Positions 39,544 through 48,385 of a stretch of 64,000 bases of DNA are shown in pieces. A program made the translations under genes and the position numbers. Position 1 is the stretch's first letter. Each line of letters opens with the position of its first letter. The notes under the pieces are model-generated. The model worked only from the letters and a program-made list of their open reading frames with translations. It ran no database searches and was not told where the DNA came from. Origin of the DNA: Betaproteobacteria bacterium (GTDB lineage Bacteria; Pseudomonadota; Gammaproteobacteria; Burkholderiales; SG8-41); contig JAKFUS010000010.1 in assembly GCA_021732605.1 (NCBI GenBank), forward strand, positions 124,001 to 188,000, written 5' to 3'.

Positions 39544-40512
39544 ATGAAAAAAGTGTTCGCAGGAACTGCCGCATTTACGGCGCTCGGCATCACGCTGATT
39601 TCATCGGCAGGCGCGCAAAATTACCCACAGCGCCCGGTGCGGATGATCATTCCATTTGCGGCGGGCGGCGCAACGGATGTTCCCACCCGGCTGATTTCAG
39701 CCAAATTGGCGGAGCGGCTGGGGCAACAGTTTGTGGTGGATAACCGGCCTGGTCAGGGCGGGGCGCTGGGCACAGCCGTGGCCGCCAAGGCAGAGCCCGA
39801 TGGGTATACGATCCTGCAGGTCGCGACGCCGTTCGTGGTCAGTCCGCATGTCTACGGCAAGCTGTCATATGATCCATTGAAGGATTTCGTTCCGATTACG
39901 CAATTCGGCTCCGCGCCAAATGTGCTGGTGGTGCATCCGTCACTGCCGGCAAAATCAGTCAAAGAGTTGATCGCGCTGGCCAAAAGCCAGCCAGGCAAGC
40001 TGGATTGGGCCTCTTCCGGCACCGGCGGCGGCCAGCACCTGTTCGGCGAGCTGTTCATGTCGCTTGCGGATATCAAGATTACGCATATTTCCTACAAAGG
40101 CAGCGGCGCTGCGGCTGCGGATTTATTGGGTGGCCAGGTGAAGATCGGTTTCCCCGGCATTGCCATCGCCCTGCAGCACCACAAAACGGGTCGCCTGCTG
40201 GCCCTGGCGGTGACTACTGCACAGCGCTCGCAGCAGATGCCTGAAGTGCCGAGCATTGCCGAGGCCGGGCTTGCCGGTTACGAGGCTACGTTCTGGATGG
40301 GCATGGCCATGCCCAAAGGTACGCCCAAAAACATCATCGACAAGTTGCAACGGGAAACCACGGCGCTGCTCAAGTCGCCGGAGATAGTGGAGGGATTCAA
40401 ACGGGCAGGTACGGACGCGGCACCGTCCAATCCCGAGCAGTTCAGAAAATTCATCCTGTCCGAATATGAGAAATGGGGCAAGGTCGTCCGCGCCGTGGGC
40501 ATCAAGGCCTGA
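39544..40512 (+). CDS. Bug/TctC-family periplasmic solute receptor
   Basis: A 322-aa paralogue of the preceding gene, clearly from a tandem duplication: both have NYP-(A/Q)-(K/R)P-VRMIIPF-(S/A)-AGGA-DVP, APNVLVVHPSLPAKSVKELIALAK and ASSG-G--QHL. The signal peptide ends near SSAGAQ-NYPQRPVR. ATG 39544 has GGAGG 5 nt upstream; the TTG at 39532 overlaps that site and is rejected. The pair is separated by a terminator, so each is likely its own unit. The ligand is unknown. Confidence 0.93.
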   Translation: MKKVFAGTAAFTALGITLISSAGAQNYPQRPVRMIIPFAAGGATDVPTRLISAKLAERLGQQFVVDNRPGQGGALGTAVAAKAEPDGYTILQVATPFVVSPHVYGKLSYDPLKDFVPITQFGSAPNVLVVHPSLPAKSVKELIALAKSQPGKLDWASSGTGGGQHLFGELFMSLADIKITHISYKGSGAAAADLLGGQVKIGFPGIAIALQHHKTGRLLALAVTTAQRSQQMPEVPSIAEAGLAGYEATFWMGMAMPKGTPKNIIDKLQRETTALLKSPEIVEGFKRAGTDAAPSNPEQFRKFILSEYEKWGKVVRAVGIKA

Positions 40513-40541
40513 GGCAGCAGTGCACTGAAATCACTGAAATT

Positions 40542-40570
40542 AAAACGCCGCCTGCGGGCGGCGTTTTTTT
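40542..40570 (+). terminator. terminator after second Bug gene
   Basis: ACGCCGCC (40545-40552) pairs with GGCGGCGT (40557-40564) around TGCG, flanked by AAA and TTTTTTT, so it can work for the convergent dioxygenase gene too. Confidence 0.88.
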
Positions 40571-40586
40571 GCACGCGGGTTCTGCT

Positions 40587-41468
40587 TCAGGACGCGCTGC
40601 GCTCCGGCCACATCGCTGCCAGCCCGTCGGCATCGGTTGCCGAAACCGTGGTGCGGATCATGTGTCGGGGCTGATCCATCGGCCAGGGCCGGCCGCGGTG
40701 CATCGTTGCCCGGTTGTCCCACATGATGACGTCACCGGGTTGCCAGTGGTGCTGGTAAATATGCTCGGGCCGGGTGGCAAACGCCGTCAGTTCATCGATC
40801 AGCCGCAAGGCTTCGCTGCGCTCCATGCCGTCGATGCCGCAGGTGTGCGAGGCGATGTACAGCGCGTCGCGTCCGTTGACCGGATTGCGCCAGCGCATGC
40901 GCCAACACGCCGCGGGCATGGCTGAGCGTTCGCGCTCGGAAGCAAGGTGCGGCGCGATTTTGCCACGGGAGTGCGCGTAATCATGCCAGGCGTATGCGTT
41001 ATCGAGTTTTTTGCGCATGGCCTCGGGCAATCGCTTCCAGGTCAGCCGCATCGACGTGAATTCGGTCTCGCCGCCGGTTGTTGCCACTATGCGTCCGGAC
41101 AGCACGGAGGTCAGTGCCGGTGGAATCTTGAAACAGCTGTCGGTGTGCCATAGCTGATTGGCCATGGCGCGTAATTCTTCTTTGTGGCCGGGCGGCACCA
41201 GCGTGCCGTCGGGTTCGACGTTGGTCAGGATGCTGAACGGCGTGCCTTCGCCGCGCGACGCGGCCTTGGCGATCTCCAGTGGGCCGAATTTGCGCGAGAA
41301 CGCCATCTGCAGTTCATTGGTGATCGGTTGCGCGCGGAACACCAGTACCGAATGTTCTTCAAAGGCGGCACGTACCGCGGCATAAATTTCATCGCTGGCT
41401 GCGACCTCGGCCATGCCGGCGCCACGCACCTCGGCGGCGAATCCGGGACCCAGTGGTATCAGTTCCAT
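40587..41468 (-). CDS. TauD/TfdA-family Fe(II)/2-oxoglutarate dioxygenase
   Basis: A 293-aa oxygenase. The iron ligands fit H-x-D in LWHTDSCF and the distal His in WDNRATMHRGRPW; the 2-oxoglutarate Arg should be in RHMIRTTV. Start ATG 41468 is preferred over GTG 41477 because GAGGAGG ends 8 nt before it. Members hydroxylate taurine, phenoxyacetates and other acids; the substrate here is unknown. It is downstream of a PIN gene (13 nt) and a thioesterase in a reverse-strand group. Confidence 0.92.
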   Translation of the reverse strand: MELIPLGPGFAAEVRGAGMAEVAASDEIYAAVRAAFEEHSVLVFRAQPITNELQMAFSRKFGPLEIAKAASRGEGTPFSILTNVEPDGTLVPPGHKEELRAMANQLWHTDSCFKIPPALTSVLSGRIVATTGGETEFTSMRLTWKRLPEAMRKKLDNAYAWHDYAHSRGKIAPHLASERERSAMPAACWRMRWRNPVNGRDALYIASHTCGIDGMERSEALRLIDELTAFATRPEHIYQHHWQPGDVIMWDNRATMHRGRPWPMDQPRHMIRTTVSATDADGLAAMWPERSAS

Positions 41469-41481
41469 CAGCGTCACCTCC

Positions 41482-41943
41482 TCAGACGGTGCGCGGCATC
41501 ACGCGGTCAGCGGAGTTTACGCCCAGATGCGCCGTAAATTCTCCGGGAGTCACGATATGGAACGGCAGCGGGGGGCGGCGATTTGCCAGGGCCAGCAGCG
41601 CCTGATCCTTGCTCAGCAGATAATGGGCGCCGGCGCCGGCGGCCAGTTCAAGAAACATCTGGTCATCGGGATCGGCGCAGGCAGGCAGGGTGATGCTGCA
41701 GTGTGTTTCAATCTTGCGTGCGACAGTCCGGCATGTGGCAATGCAGACAGCCTGGCGCTTCGCATCCAGCGTCCACTTCTGCAAGGGATAACCCAGCACG
41801 CGCAGCAGCTCGGTTTCGCAATCGGCGTTGATGACGATTTCAGCGTCGCCCGCGGCAACCGCCGCCTGCAGCGGTTTGATGCCGGGATCATCAAACACCA
41901 GCAAGTCCAGCCAGATGTTGGTGTCCAGCACCAGCCGCAGCAT
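41482..41943 (-). CDS. PIN-domain protein (COG1569-type toxin-like)
   Basis: A 153-aa PIN-fold protein with acidic residues D7 (LVLDTNIWLD), E43/E45 (DCETELLRVLGYP), D91 and D93/D94 (CADPDDQMFLELA), the four-acid set of PIN ribonucleases. It matches the 'putative toxin-antitoxin toxin, PIN family' group. No antitoxin-like gene adjoins it: the neighbours 2 nt upstream and 13 nt downstream are a thioesterase and a dioxygenase. Either it is an orphan or it has another role in RNA processing. Confidence 0.88.
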   Translation of the reverse strand: MLRLVLDTNIWLDLLVFDDPGIKPLQAAVAAGDAEIVINADCETELLRVLGYPLQKWTLDAKRQAVCIATCRTVARKIETHCSITLPACADPDDQMFLELAAGAGAHYLLSKDQALLALANRRPPLPFHIVTPGEFTAHLGVNSADRVMPRTV

Positions 41944-41945
41944 GA

Positions 41946-42386
41946 TTACCCGGCCTTGGCCGTGGTCGGCTTCAGCGATTTCCAGGTCGAGGTCGCGTAG
42001 GCGATCATTTCACCCTGGTCATCCACCAGCTCCGAACGCAGGAATGAAATGCTGCGGCCGTGGCGGATGAATCGTGCGGTGCAGGTCAACCGACCGGCCT
42101 TGGCGGCTTTCAGATACTGCACTTTCATTTCCAGCGTCGCCCCCGGACCGCTGGTCCGGTGCAGCAGGTGGCCCATCGAGATGTCGAGCACGAAAGCGCT
42201 GATGCCGCCGTGCAATCCACCCTGGGGATTAAACATGAAGTCCTTCAGGTCGAAGTTGATGCGGCATTCATCCGGGGTGTAATTCAATTCAAGGCCGAAC
42301 AGACGCGCCAGAAAAAATTTGCCGAAGTCCTGTTCGTAAGTGGCCAGCGCCTGCTCAAAAGCCTGGCGTGCAGCGGATTCATCCAT
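41946..42386 (-). CDS. PaaI-family hotdog thioesterase
   Basis: A 146-aa single hotdog domain with the family signature NPQGGLHGGISAFVLDISMGH (given here as NPQGGLHGG and AFVLDISMG), which holds the catalytic region of PaaI/YdiI-type acyl-CoA thioesterases. It opens the thioesterase-PIN-dioxygenase group and is divergent from the third Bug gene. The acyl group is not predictable. Confidence 0.9.
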   Translation of the reverse strand: MDESAARQAFEQALATYEQDFGKFFLARLFGLELNYTPDECRINFDLKDFMFNPQGGLHGGISAFVLDISMGHLLHRTSGPGATLEMKVQYLKAAKAGRLTCTARFIRHGRSISFLRSELVDDQGEMIAYATSTWKSLKPTTAKAG

Positions 42387-42501
42387 GATCGTTAAAGTCC
42401 GGTTGGAATTTGCGAAAGGCGCAATGCTAACACCGCAGGCCTTTGTTATATTTGCCGCATTGGCTGGACCATAAAAATCAACCGGGCATGAGGAGAACCA
42501 G

Positions 42502-43509
42502 ATGCGGATGTTTTCGGGGAGAGTGTGTGCCGGATCAATTTGCGGATTGCTGTGGCTGCTGTTCGCCGTCGGCGGCGTTCAGGCGCAGCCCGCAGGCTGG
42601 AAACCCGATCGTGTCGTTGAAATCATTGTCGGTACCGCACCCGGTGCGGCCCCGGATAAAACGGCGCGCCTGATCCAGCGCCTGTGGCAGACGCGCGGCC
42701 TGTACGAAGGCCCGGTCACGGTGGTCAACAAACCGGGCGGCGGCAACCTGATTGCCTGGTCTTATCTCAATCAACACGCCGGCAACGGCCATTACCAGAT
42801 GATCGGCAATTTCAATGTGCTGATCAGCCGGGCGATCGGCCTGAGTCCCTACGCACACACCGATTACACCTGGGTGGCGATGCTGTTCGACGAATTTTTT
42901 GCAGTTTCGGTGCGCGCTGATTCAACGATCAGCAATGGCCGCGATTTGACGGCACGCTTGCTCAAGGACCCCGGTTCGGTGGTCATCGGTGTATCGACGT
43001 CAATCGGGGGTGCCAATCATCTGTCGGCGGCACTGGCCTTGCAGCGGGCCGGGGTGGATCCTCGGCGGGTGAAGTTTGTCGCATTCAAAGGCAGTGCAGA
43101 ATCGGTCACCGCATTGCTCGGCAGCCATATTGATGCGGTCGCCACTGCTGTTTCCGCGGTGGTGCCGCATGTGCGCAATGGGCAGTTACGCACGATTGCC
43201 GTGTCTTCACCGCAACGCCTGGGCGGCGCATTAGCCGCCGTGCCGACCTGGGCTGAGCAGGGCATCAAAGCCACCATGACCAATTTCCGTGCTGTTATTG
43301 CACCGAAAGGTACGGACGCCGCTGCCGTGAAGTTCTGGGAAACGCGTTACGCCGAGCTGGCGGCGCAGGATGAATGGAAAAAAGACCTGGAAGCCAATCT
43401 ATGGGAGTGGAATTTCCTTGGTGCAGGCAAAACTGTGGCGGCAGTGGTTGAATACGTCAGCGATGTGGATGCGCTGGTCGGTATTCTGGGTTTACGCAAA
43501 GCGCTTTGA
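42502..43509 (+). CDS. divergent Bug/TctC-family receptor
   Basis: A 335-aa protein with a signal peptide (hydrophobic core CGLLWLLFAVGG, cleavage near VQAQ-PAGW) and the Bug fold: VEIIVGTAPGAAPDKTARLIQ, VVNKPGGGNLIAW, SVVIGVSTSIGGANHL and LGSHIDAVATAVSAVVPHV. It is less canonical than the pair at 38-40 kb (GTAPGAAPD replaces PFxAGG), so its ligand may differ. There are no transporter membrane genes nearby. ATG 42502 follows a GAGGAGAAC sequence. Confidence 0.9.
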   Translation: MRMFSGRVCAGSICGLLWLLFAVGGVQAQPAGWKPDRVVEIIVGTAPGAAPDKTARLIQRLWQTRGLYEGPVTVVNKPGGGNLIAWSYLNQHAGNGHYQMIGNFNVLISRAIGLSPYAHTDYTWVAMLFDEFFAVSVRADSTISNGRDLTARLLKDPGSVVIGVSTSIGGANHLSAALALQRAGVDPRRVKFVAFKGSAESVTALLGSHIDAVATAVSAVVPHVRNGQLRTIAVSSPQRLGGALAAVPTWAEQGIKATMTNFRAVIAPKGTDAAAVKFWETRYAELAAQDEWKKDLEANLWEWNFLGAGKTVAAVVEYVSDVDALVGILGLRKAL

Positions 43510-43531
43510 GTGCGTGACCCGGAAATATTTA

Positions 43532-43559
43532 TAAGTATTTGATTTAATTGATATTTAAA
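43532..43559 (+). repeat. AT-rich IHF-like element, copy 6
   Basis: TAA-GTAT-TTGATT then TAATTGATATTTAAAA. The core is a perfect IHF consensus (reverse complement). It lies 22 nt after the third Bug gene, between convergent genes. Confidence 0.6.
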
Positions 43560-43565
43560 ATGCAG

Positions 43566-45155
43566 TTACCCGTGTACAGGCAGGCGAAATACGGACTTAT
43601 CCTGCGCGCCGAGTTGCGCCATCAGGCCGGTTTCCCAAGCCAGATACTGTTTCATCGCGGCACGATTGCCGGCGTGGCGGTCGTGCACGAAGAACAGGTA
43701 ATCAATGCATTCATGATCCGCGGGAATATCGGTTGATGCCGCGGTCGGATGGCCGGCCTTGCTCCACGCCGCGGCACCACCCGCATAGAAGCGGATATCG
43801 CTGATACCGGCATCGCGCAATTCGGTCGCTGCGAGTCCTGCAACATCGCCATCTTCAGACGTCAGCACGATCGGTGTTTTCGCGCCCCGGGCATCGTTGG
43901 CGATGCGCGTGCGCAGGCTCCAGCGGCTGCCGGGAATATGCGCCTTGCGGTAAGCCATGCTGGGACCGACATCGAACACGGTGCAGGCTTTGGCATTGAT
44001 GAGTTTTTTCAATTCATCGGTGCTGATCAGCGGCAATGCCGGCAGTGCCGGTTTGGCGGCAGGCGCAGCGGCAAGCGGGGCTTGGACACCTCCATCGAGC
44101 ACATAAGCATCGCAGCCCAGTTGCAGCAGCCAGCTGGCGACCACCGGTGCGCGCACGTTCTCGCCGCCATCGATCAGCACGATGCGGGCATTGCGCACTC
44201 CCACCCACTGATCCGTCGCCTGGATCAACTGGCCGCCGGGTGTGTGTTGCGCGCCGGACAGGCTGCCTGCGGCGAATTCTTCGGGCGTGCGCACATCACA
44301 GAGATAAGTCGTGCGGTCCGTTTCCTCGAACCAGCCGGCGACCTCGTTTGCCGCGACCGTACGCACCTTGAAACGTTCGATCAGTGCTTTTGCAGCCTGT
44401 TGTTGTGCCGGCTGCACCGCGGGATCAATCCGGTCCGGATACTGCAGCGCTGAGCCGTACTCCAGCTCCAGATCGGACAGGTACCAGCCCTGGGTGCCGT
44501 TTTCCAGCGCGTACACCGGGTTGGGCACGCCGAAATTGATCAGGGTCTGTGCGCCGAGGATGGAGCGCGTGCGTCCGGCGCAATTGACGATGATTTTGGT
44601 TTTTGGGTTTTTGACCATGCTCGCCACACGGTACGGCAGTTCGGCATTGGGGCAGCAGGTGCTGCCGGGAATGGTCATCTTGTGGTGTTCGTGCACCGGG
44701 CGGCCGTCGAACAGTGCAAAGTCTTCGCCTGATGCCTTCATTTTCACCAGGTCCTGCGCAGTAATCCGCGGCGTGTTATAGGCGTGTTCGACCAGTTCAC
44801 CGAACAGTTTGCTCGGCACGTTGACGCCTTTGAACAGCACATAACCGGCGGCTTTCCAGCCGTGGGTGCCGCCGTTGAGAACAGTGAGGTCGGTATATCC
44901 CAGGGCAGCGAGGCGAGCGGCCGCGCGCTGCGCCACAGCGGAAGCTCCGTCATCGCAAAGCACGATGCGTGCGTTTTTGCGCGGTACCAGTGGTGCTATG
45001 CCGATTTCCAGCCGGCTGTACGGCAGGGGAGTGGCGAACAGCAGATGGTCTTCACCAAACTCGCCGTCTTCACGGACATCGAGCAGCGCGATTTCGCGAC
45101 CGTCGTGCAAGGCGTTCTGCAGTTCGGTGGGGGTCATGGAGCGGGCTTGTGCCAT
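43566..45155 (-). CDS. protein with four tandem rhodanese domains
   Basis: A 529-aa protein of four rhodanese modules, roughly 5-110, 128-232, 262-360 and 375-480. At the active-site position domain 1 has C67 (VLCDDG) and domain 2 has C192 (VNCAGRTRS), while domains 3 and 4 have D329 (VLIDGG) and S433 (VLTSED). So two may transfer sulfur and two are catalytically dead. ATG 45155 is taken because AGGCAG lies upstream. Next to a TauE/SafE permease and rhlE on the same strand, it may act in sulfur handling. Confidence 0.9.
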   Translation of the reverse strand: MAQARSMTPTELQNALHDGREIALLDVREDGEFGEDHLLFATPLPYSRLEIGIAPLVPRKNARIVLCDDGASAVAQRAAARLAALGYTDLTVLNGGTHGWKAAGYVLFKGVNVPSKLFGELVEHAYNTPRITAQDLVKMKASGEDFALFDGRPVHEHHKMTIPGSTCCPNAELPYRVASMVKNPKTKIIVNCAGRTRSILGAQTLINFGVPNPVYALENGTQGWYLSDLELEYGSALQYPDRIDPAVQPAQQQAAKALIERFKVRTVAANEVAGWFEETDRTTYLCDVRTPEEFAAGSLSGAQHTPGGQLIQATDQWVGVRNARIVLIDGGENVRAPVVASWLLQLGCDAYVLDGGVQAPLAAAPAAKPALPALPLISTDELKKLINAKACTVFDVGPSMAYRKAHIPGSRWSLRTRIANDARGAKTPIVLTSEDGDVAGLAATELRDAGISDIRFYAGGAAAWSKAGHPTAASTDIPADHECIDYLFFVHDRHAGNRAAMKQYLAWETGLMAQLGAQDKSVFRLPVHG

Positions 45156-45206
45156 TAATCTGCCTGTCAATCGAATAGAGCCGCGATTATAGCTGCGGCG
45201 AAACTG

Positions 45207-45947
45207 TCAACGGAACAACAGGGGCAGGCCGCTGATGATCAGCAGCACGGCCACCAATCGCTTGAACGCCACATCGTTCAGATTGGCGTGAATGCGGTTG
45301 CCGATGAAAACGCCCAGCGCCATCATTGGCAGGGCCACGGCGCAGGCGATCAGCACGTCGCGGGTAAATTCACCGGTGGCAATGTAAGCGCCGCCGCGCA
45401 GGATACCCAGTGCGAACAGGATCGCGGCCACCGTCGCGCGAAACGCGTCACGGCTGTGGCGCAGGATGTCGAGGTAAATGGCGAAAAACATGCCGGCCAT
45501 GGAGCCGAACATGGTACCGACAAAACCGGCGAAGGTGCCGGCCACCGGCGTAATGGCGTACATCGGCAATGTCACCTTGCCCGGCGGTCGCCAGGTCAGG
45601 AACAAAGCGTAGCCGCCGTAAGCCAGCACCACGCCGCCGAGGATGCGGGCCAGCGTGGCGGCATCGAGGATTTTGAAAAAATACACGCCGATTGCGACCC
45701 CCAGTGCGATCCACGGCAACAGCCGCCACAGGTCACGCCACACGACATGGCGATGGTCCGTACGCAGGATCGCAATTGAAGAGAGCACGCCAAGGAAGGT
45801 CACCATCGGCACCACGGTTTTCAGCGACAGAATCCAGGTCAGCAGCGGCACTGTGATGCCGCCGAAACCCGCGCTGCCGCGGATGGCGTAAGAAATGACG
45901 ATGATGAAACAAAAATAAAGCAGTTCCGCGGTGGTCAGCGCTTCCAC
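45207..45947 (-). CDS. TauE/SafE-family membrane permease
   Basis: A 246-aa polytopic protein with about eight hydrophobic segments, including FIIVISYAIRGSAGFGGITVP (GSAGFGGI is typical), a central GTFAGFVGTMFGSMAGMFF block and a C-terminal VAVLLIISGLPLLF. The family exports or imports sulfite, sulfonates or similar anions. It starts at GTG 45947. It is 51 nt upstream of the rhodanese gene on the same strand, and this context supports a sulfur compound. Confidence 0.9.
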   Translation of the reverse strand: MEALTTAELLYFCFIIVISYAIRGSAGFGGITVPLLTWILSLKTVVPMVTFLGVLSSIAILRTDHRHVVWRDLWRLLPWIALGVAIGVYFFKILDAATLARILGGVVLAYGGYALFLTWRPPGKVTLPMYAITPVAGTFAGFVGTMFGSMAGMFFAIYLDILRHSRDAFRATVAAILFALGILRGGAYIATGEFTRDVLIACAVALPMMALGVFIGNRIHANLNDVAFKRLVAVLLIISGLPLLFR

Positions 45948-45961
45948 GGATCAGGGACTGC

Positions 45962-47398
45962 TTATTTTTTGTCTTTGAGCGCCAGACCGCCGAGCAGTGC
46001 CGCGGCCGGACGATGACTGCGTCCGCGCACGGACGTCGGCTTTTGCGCGGCAGCGCCGGTAGCGGCGGTGGCGGAAGGTTGGTAAGGCTTGCTGAAATCG
46101 AAACCATCACTGGCACGTTGCGGTTTCGGTTGTGGCGGTGATTGCGGTTGTTCGTGGGCTTGGGGGCGGGGCGCAGCAGATGGTGCAGCCTGCTGCGGTT
46201 CGCGCCGCGGCGCTTGATCCCGTATTTCACGACGCGGACGCTGCTCGCGACCGCGGTCGAGATCAAAGTTGTCCGGTGTTTTGCGCGGGATCGGGCGTTT
46301 CAGCAGTTTTTCGATCTCGACCAGCAGGCGGTCTTCGTCGGGGCTGACCAAAGAAATCGCCTCGCCCGGCAGTCCGGCACGCCCGGTGCGACCGATGCGG
46401 TGCACATAGTCTTCAGGCGTGTAAGGCAGTTCATAGTTGATGACAAATGGCAGTTCGGCAATATCGATGCCACGCGCCGCGATGTCAGTGGCAACCAGTG
46501 CGGTGGTACGACCTTCCTTGAAATCGGCCAGGGCCAGCTCACGTTCGGCCTGGGTACGATCGCTGTGAATGGCCGCGGCATTGATGCCGTCGCGCTCCAG
46601 TTCGCGCGCCAGTTTGTTGCAATCTTTTTTCATGCGCAAAAAGACCAACACCTGCTTCATCTCACGCGAGCGGATCAGGTGCGCCAGCAGCGCACGTTTG
46701 CTGGCGGCGGGCGTTTCGTACACCTGGTGCTCGACGAGGTCAGCGGGTGCATTGCGGCGTGCGACTTCGATCAGCAGCGGATTGCGCAATAGCTGGTTGG
46801 CGAGTTTTTTGATGTCTTCGGAAAAAGTGGCCGAGAACAGCAGGCTCTGTCGCTGCGTCGGGATCAAGGCCATGATGCGGCGGATATCGGGCAGGAAGCC
46901 CATGTCGAGCATGCGATCCGCTTCATCGAGGATCAGGATTTCGACTTGGCCCAACGACACACTTTTCTGCTGCACGTGGTCGAGCAGGCGGCCGGGCGTG
47001 GCGATCAGTATGTCGATGCCTTCGCGCAAGGCCTTGGTCTGGGGTGTCATATCGACGCCGCCATAAACGACGGTTGAGCGCAGTTTCAGATGTTTGCTGT
47101 AGCCACGCACGCTGTCGCTGACCTGGGCCGCGAGTTCGCGGGTGGGCGTCAGGATCAGCGCCCGTACCGGGTGCCGTGCGGGCGACGGGCTGGAGTTGGC
47201 GTAGGGCGCGAGCAGTTGCAGCATCGGCAGCGTAAAGCCGGCGGTTTTGCCGGTGCCGGTCTGGGCGCAGCCCATGATGTCGCGACGCTCGAGTACGGCC
47301 GGTATGGCCTTGATCTGGATCGGCGTCGGCTCGGTATAACCTTCATCAGCGACGGCGCGCTGGAGTTCAGGAATCAGATTGAGATCGGCGAAGGACAT
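45962..47398 (-). CDS. rhlE: DEAD-box ATP-dependent RNA helicase RhlE
   Basis: A 478-aa helicase. Q motif [14 protein letters not shown], Walker A AQTGTGKT, Ib [12 protein letters not shown] in [15 protein letters not shown], and [14 protein letters not shown] low-complexity tail (about 380-478) rich in Arg, Pro, Gln and Ala follows, as is usual for RhlE. Members remodel ribosomal and mRNA structures. The gene lies 14 nt ahead of the tauE-type gene on the same strand. Symbol by best family fit; other DEAD-box paralogues are hard to exclude. Confidence 0.93.
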   Translation of the reverse strand: MSFADLNLIPELQRAVADEGYTEPTPIQIKAIPAVLERRDIMGCAQTGTGKTAGFTLPMLQLLAPYANSSPSPARHPVRALILTPTRELAAQVSDSVRGYSKHLKLRSTVVYGGVDMTPQTKALREGIDILIATPGRLLDHVQQKSVSLGQVEILILDEADRMLDMGFLPDIRRIMALIPTQRQSLLFSATFSEDIKKLANQLLRNPLLIEVARRNAPADLVEHQVYETPAASKRALLAHLIRSREMKQVLVFLRMKKDCNKLARELERDGINAAAIHSDRTQAERELALADFKEGRTTALVATDIAARGIDIAELPFVINYELPYTPEDYVHRIGRTGRAGLPGEAISLVSPDEDRLLVEIEKLLKRPIPRKTPDNFDLDRGREQRPRREIRDQAPRREPQQAAPSAAPRPQAHEQPQSPPQPKPQRASDGFDFSKPYQPSATAATGAAAQKPTSVRGRSHRPAAALLGGLALKDKK

Positions 47399-47736
47399 AT
47401 ATCAATTAAATGCGCAGTAAAAGGCGTGGTAAAAATCAAGGCTAAACGGGATGAACACAAAGCGGTAACGGCCGGGCCATCATGGCGCGAGGCGCAAGGG
47501 CGCAAGGGCGCAAAGCCGCAAGGCTGAATCGACAACGCCGCCGGATGTGGGTGTGAGCCGGTAAGTGAACCGGGATATGGAGCAGGAATATGAAACAGGG
47601 TAAATCACGCTGGTAGAGTATAGCGCGAGCGCTGCTTTCCGGCCAGTCGCAGCCCAAAAACTTCCAAATATTCAAAAATCTGGTAAATTGTGGCGGCACT
47701 TCAACATGCGTCATTTTTGGATGAAAACTGCCCGCA
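47399..47736. other. 338-bp divergent gap between rhlE and the HNH gene
   Basis: It holds a four-unit 8-bp tandem repeat (47491-47522) and otherwise no gene I can support. Both flanking genes are transcribed outward, so two promoters should lie here, but none with both good boxes was seen. Confidence 0.5.
47491..47522. repeat. 8-bp tandem repeat, four units
   Basis: GGCGCAAG, GGCGCAAG, GGCGCAAA, GCCGCAAG in direct succession: two exact and two near copies. Such short GC-rich tandems can vary by slippage. Confidence 0.8.
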
Positions 47737-48354
47737 ATGGATGGCTATCACCCGACACTGAATGACCCGGCGACTATCCGCCCGTTCCCGCTGATCCTGA
47801 CGCTGGATACGCACGGCGTGCCGCATCGCTGGATCAGCTGGCAGCACGCCTGTTATTACTACGCCAAAGACCAGATTGCCTGGAGCATGGGCAACCCTGC
47901 GTTTACCGTGCACGGCGGCATGAATCGCATCACCGGCGAACGTTCGATGATCAGCGGTTCAAGCATCATCGCCATCAAAGGCAAGGCGATGGCGATGAAG
48001 TCGTTCAATCAGGTGCCGCCGCTGAACAATCGCGAGCTGTTCCATCGCGATCGCCAGATCTGCGCTTACTGTGCGACCAGCTTTACCGGCGCGCGCCTGA
48101 CCCGCGACCATATCGTGCCGTTTTCCAAGGGCGGCCGGGATACCTGGATGAACGTGGTGACGGCCTGCCGCTCATGCAATGAACGCAAAAGCGACCGTAC
48201 GCCGGAAGGCGCCGGCATGGAACTGGTCTACCTGCCGTACGTGCCGAACCGCGCCGAATATCTGATTCTAACCAACCGGCGCATCCTGGCCGACCAGATG
48301 GAATTTCTGGCGCAACACGTGCCGGCGCAAAGCCGGCTGCACCAGCCGCGTTAG
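47737..48354 (+). CDS. HNH endonuclease
   Basis: A 205-aa protein with a C-terminal zinc-stabilised HNH nuclease domain: C109-AY-C112, then LTRDHIVPFSKGGRDTWMN with D124-H125 and N139, then C144-RS-C147. The first 100 residues (LTLDTHGVPHRWISWQHACYYY split as LTLDTHG and WISWQHACYYY) form a conserved extension of unknown role. Single HNH genes like this are common in proteobacterial chromosomes. No methylase, intron or phage genes are near, so it is not evidently part of a restriction system or prophage. Confidence 0.9.
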   Translation: MDGYHPTLNDPATIRPFPLILTLDTHGVPHRWISWQHACYYYAKDQIAWSMGNPAFTVHGGMNRITGERSMISGSSIIAIKGKAMAMKSFNQVPPLNNRELFHRDRQICAYCATSFTGARLTRDHIVPFSKGGRDTWMNVVTACRSCNERKSDRTPEGAGMELVYLPYVPNRAEYLILTNRRILADQMEFLAQHVPAQSRLHQPR

Positions 48355-48385
48355 GCTTCAACCATGGCAAAGCGGACGCGCGGAA

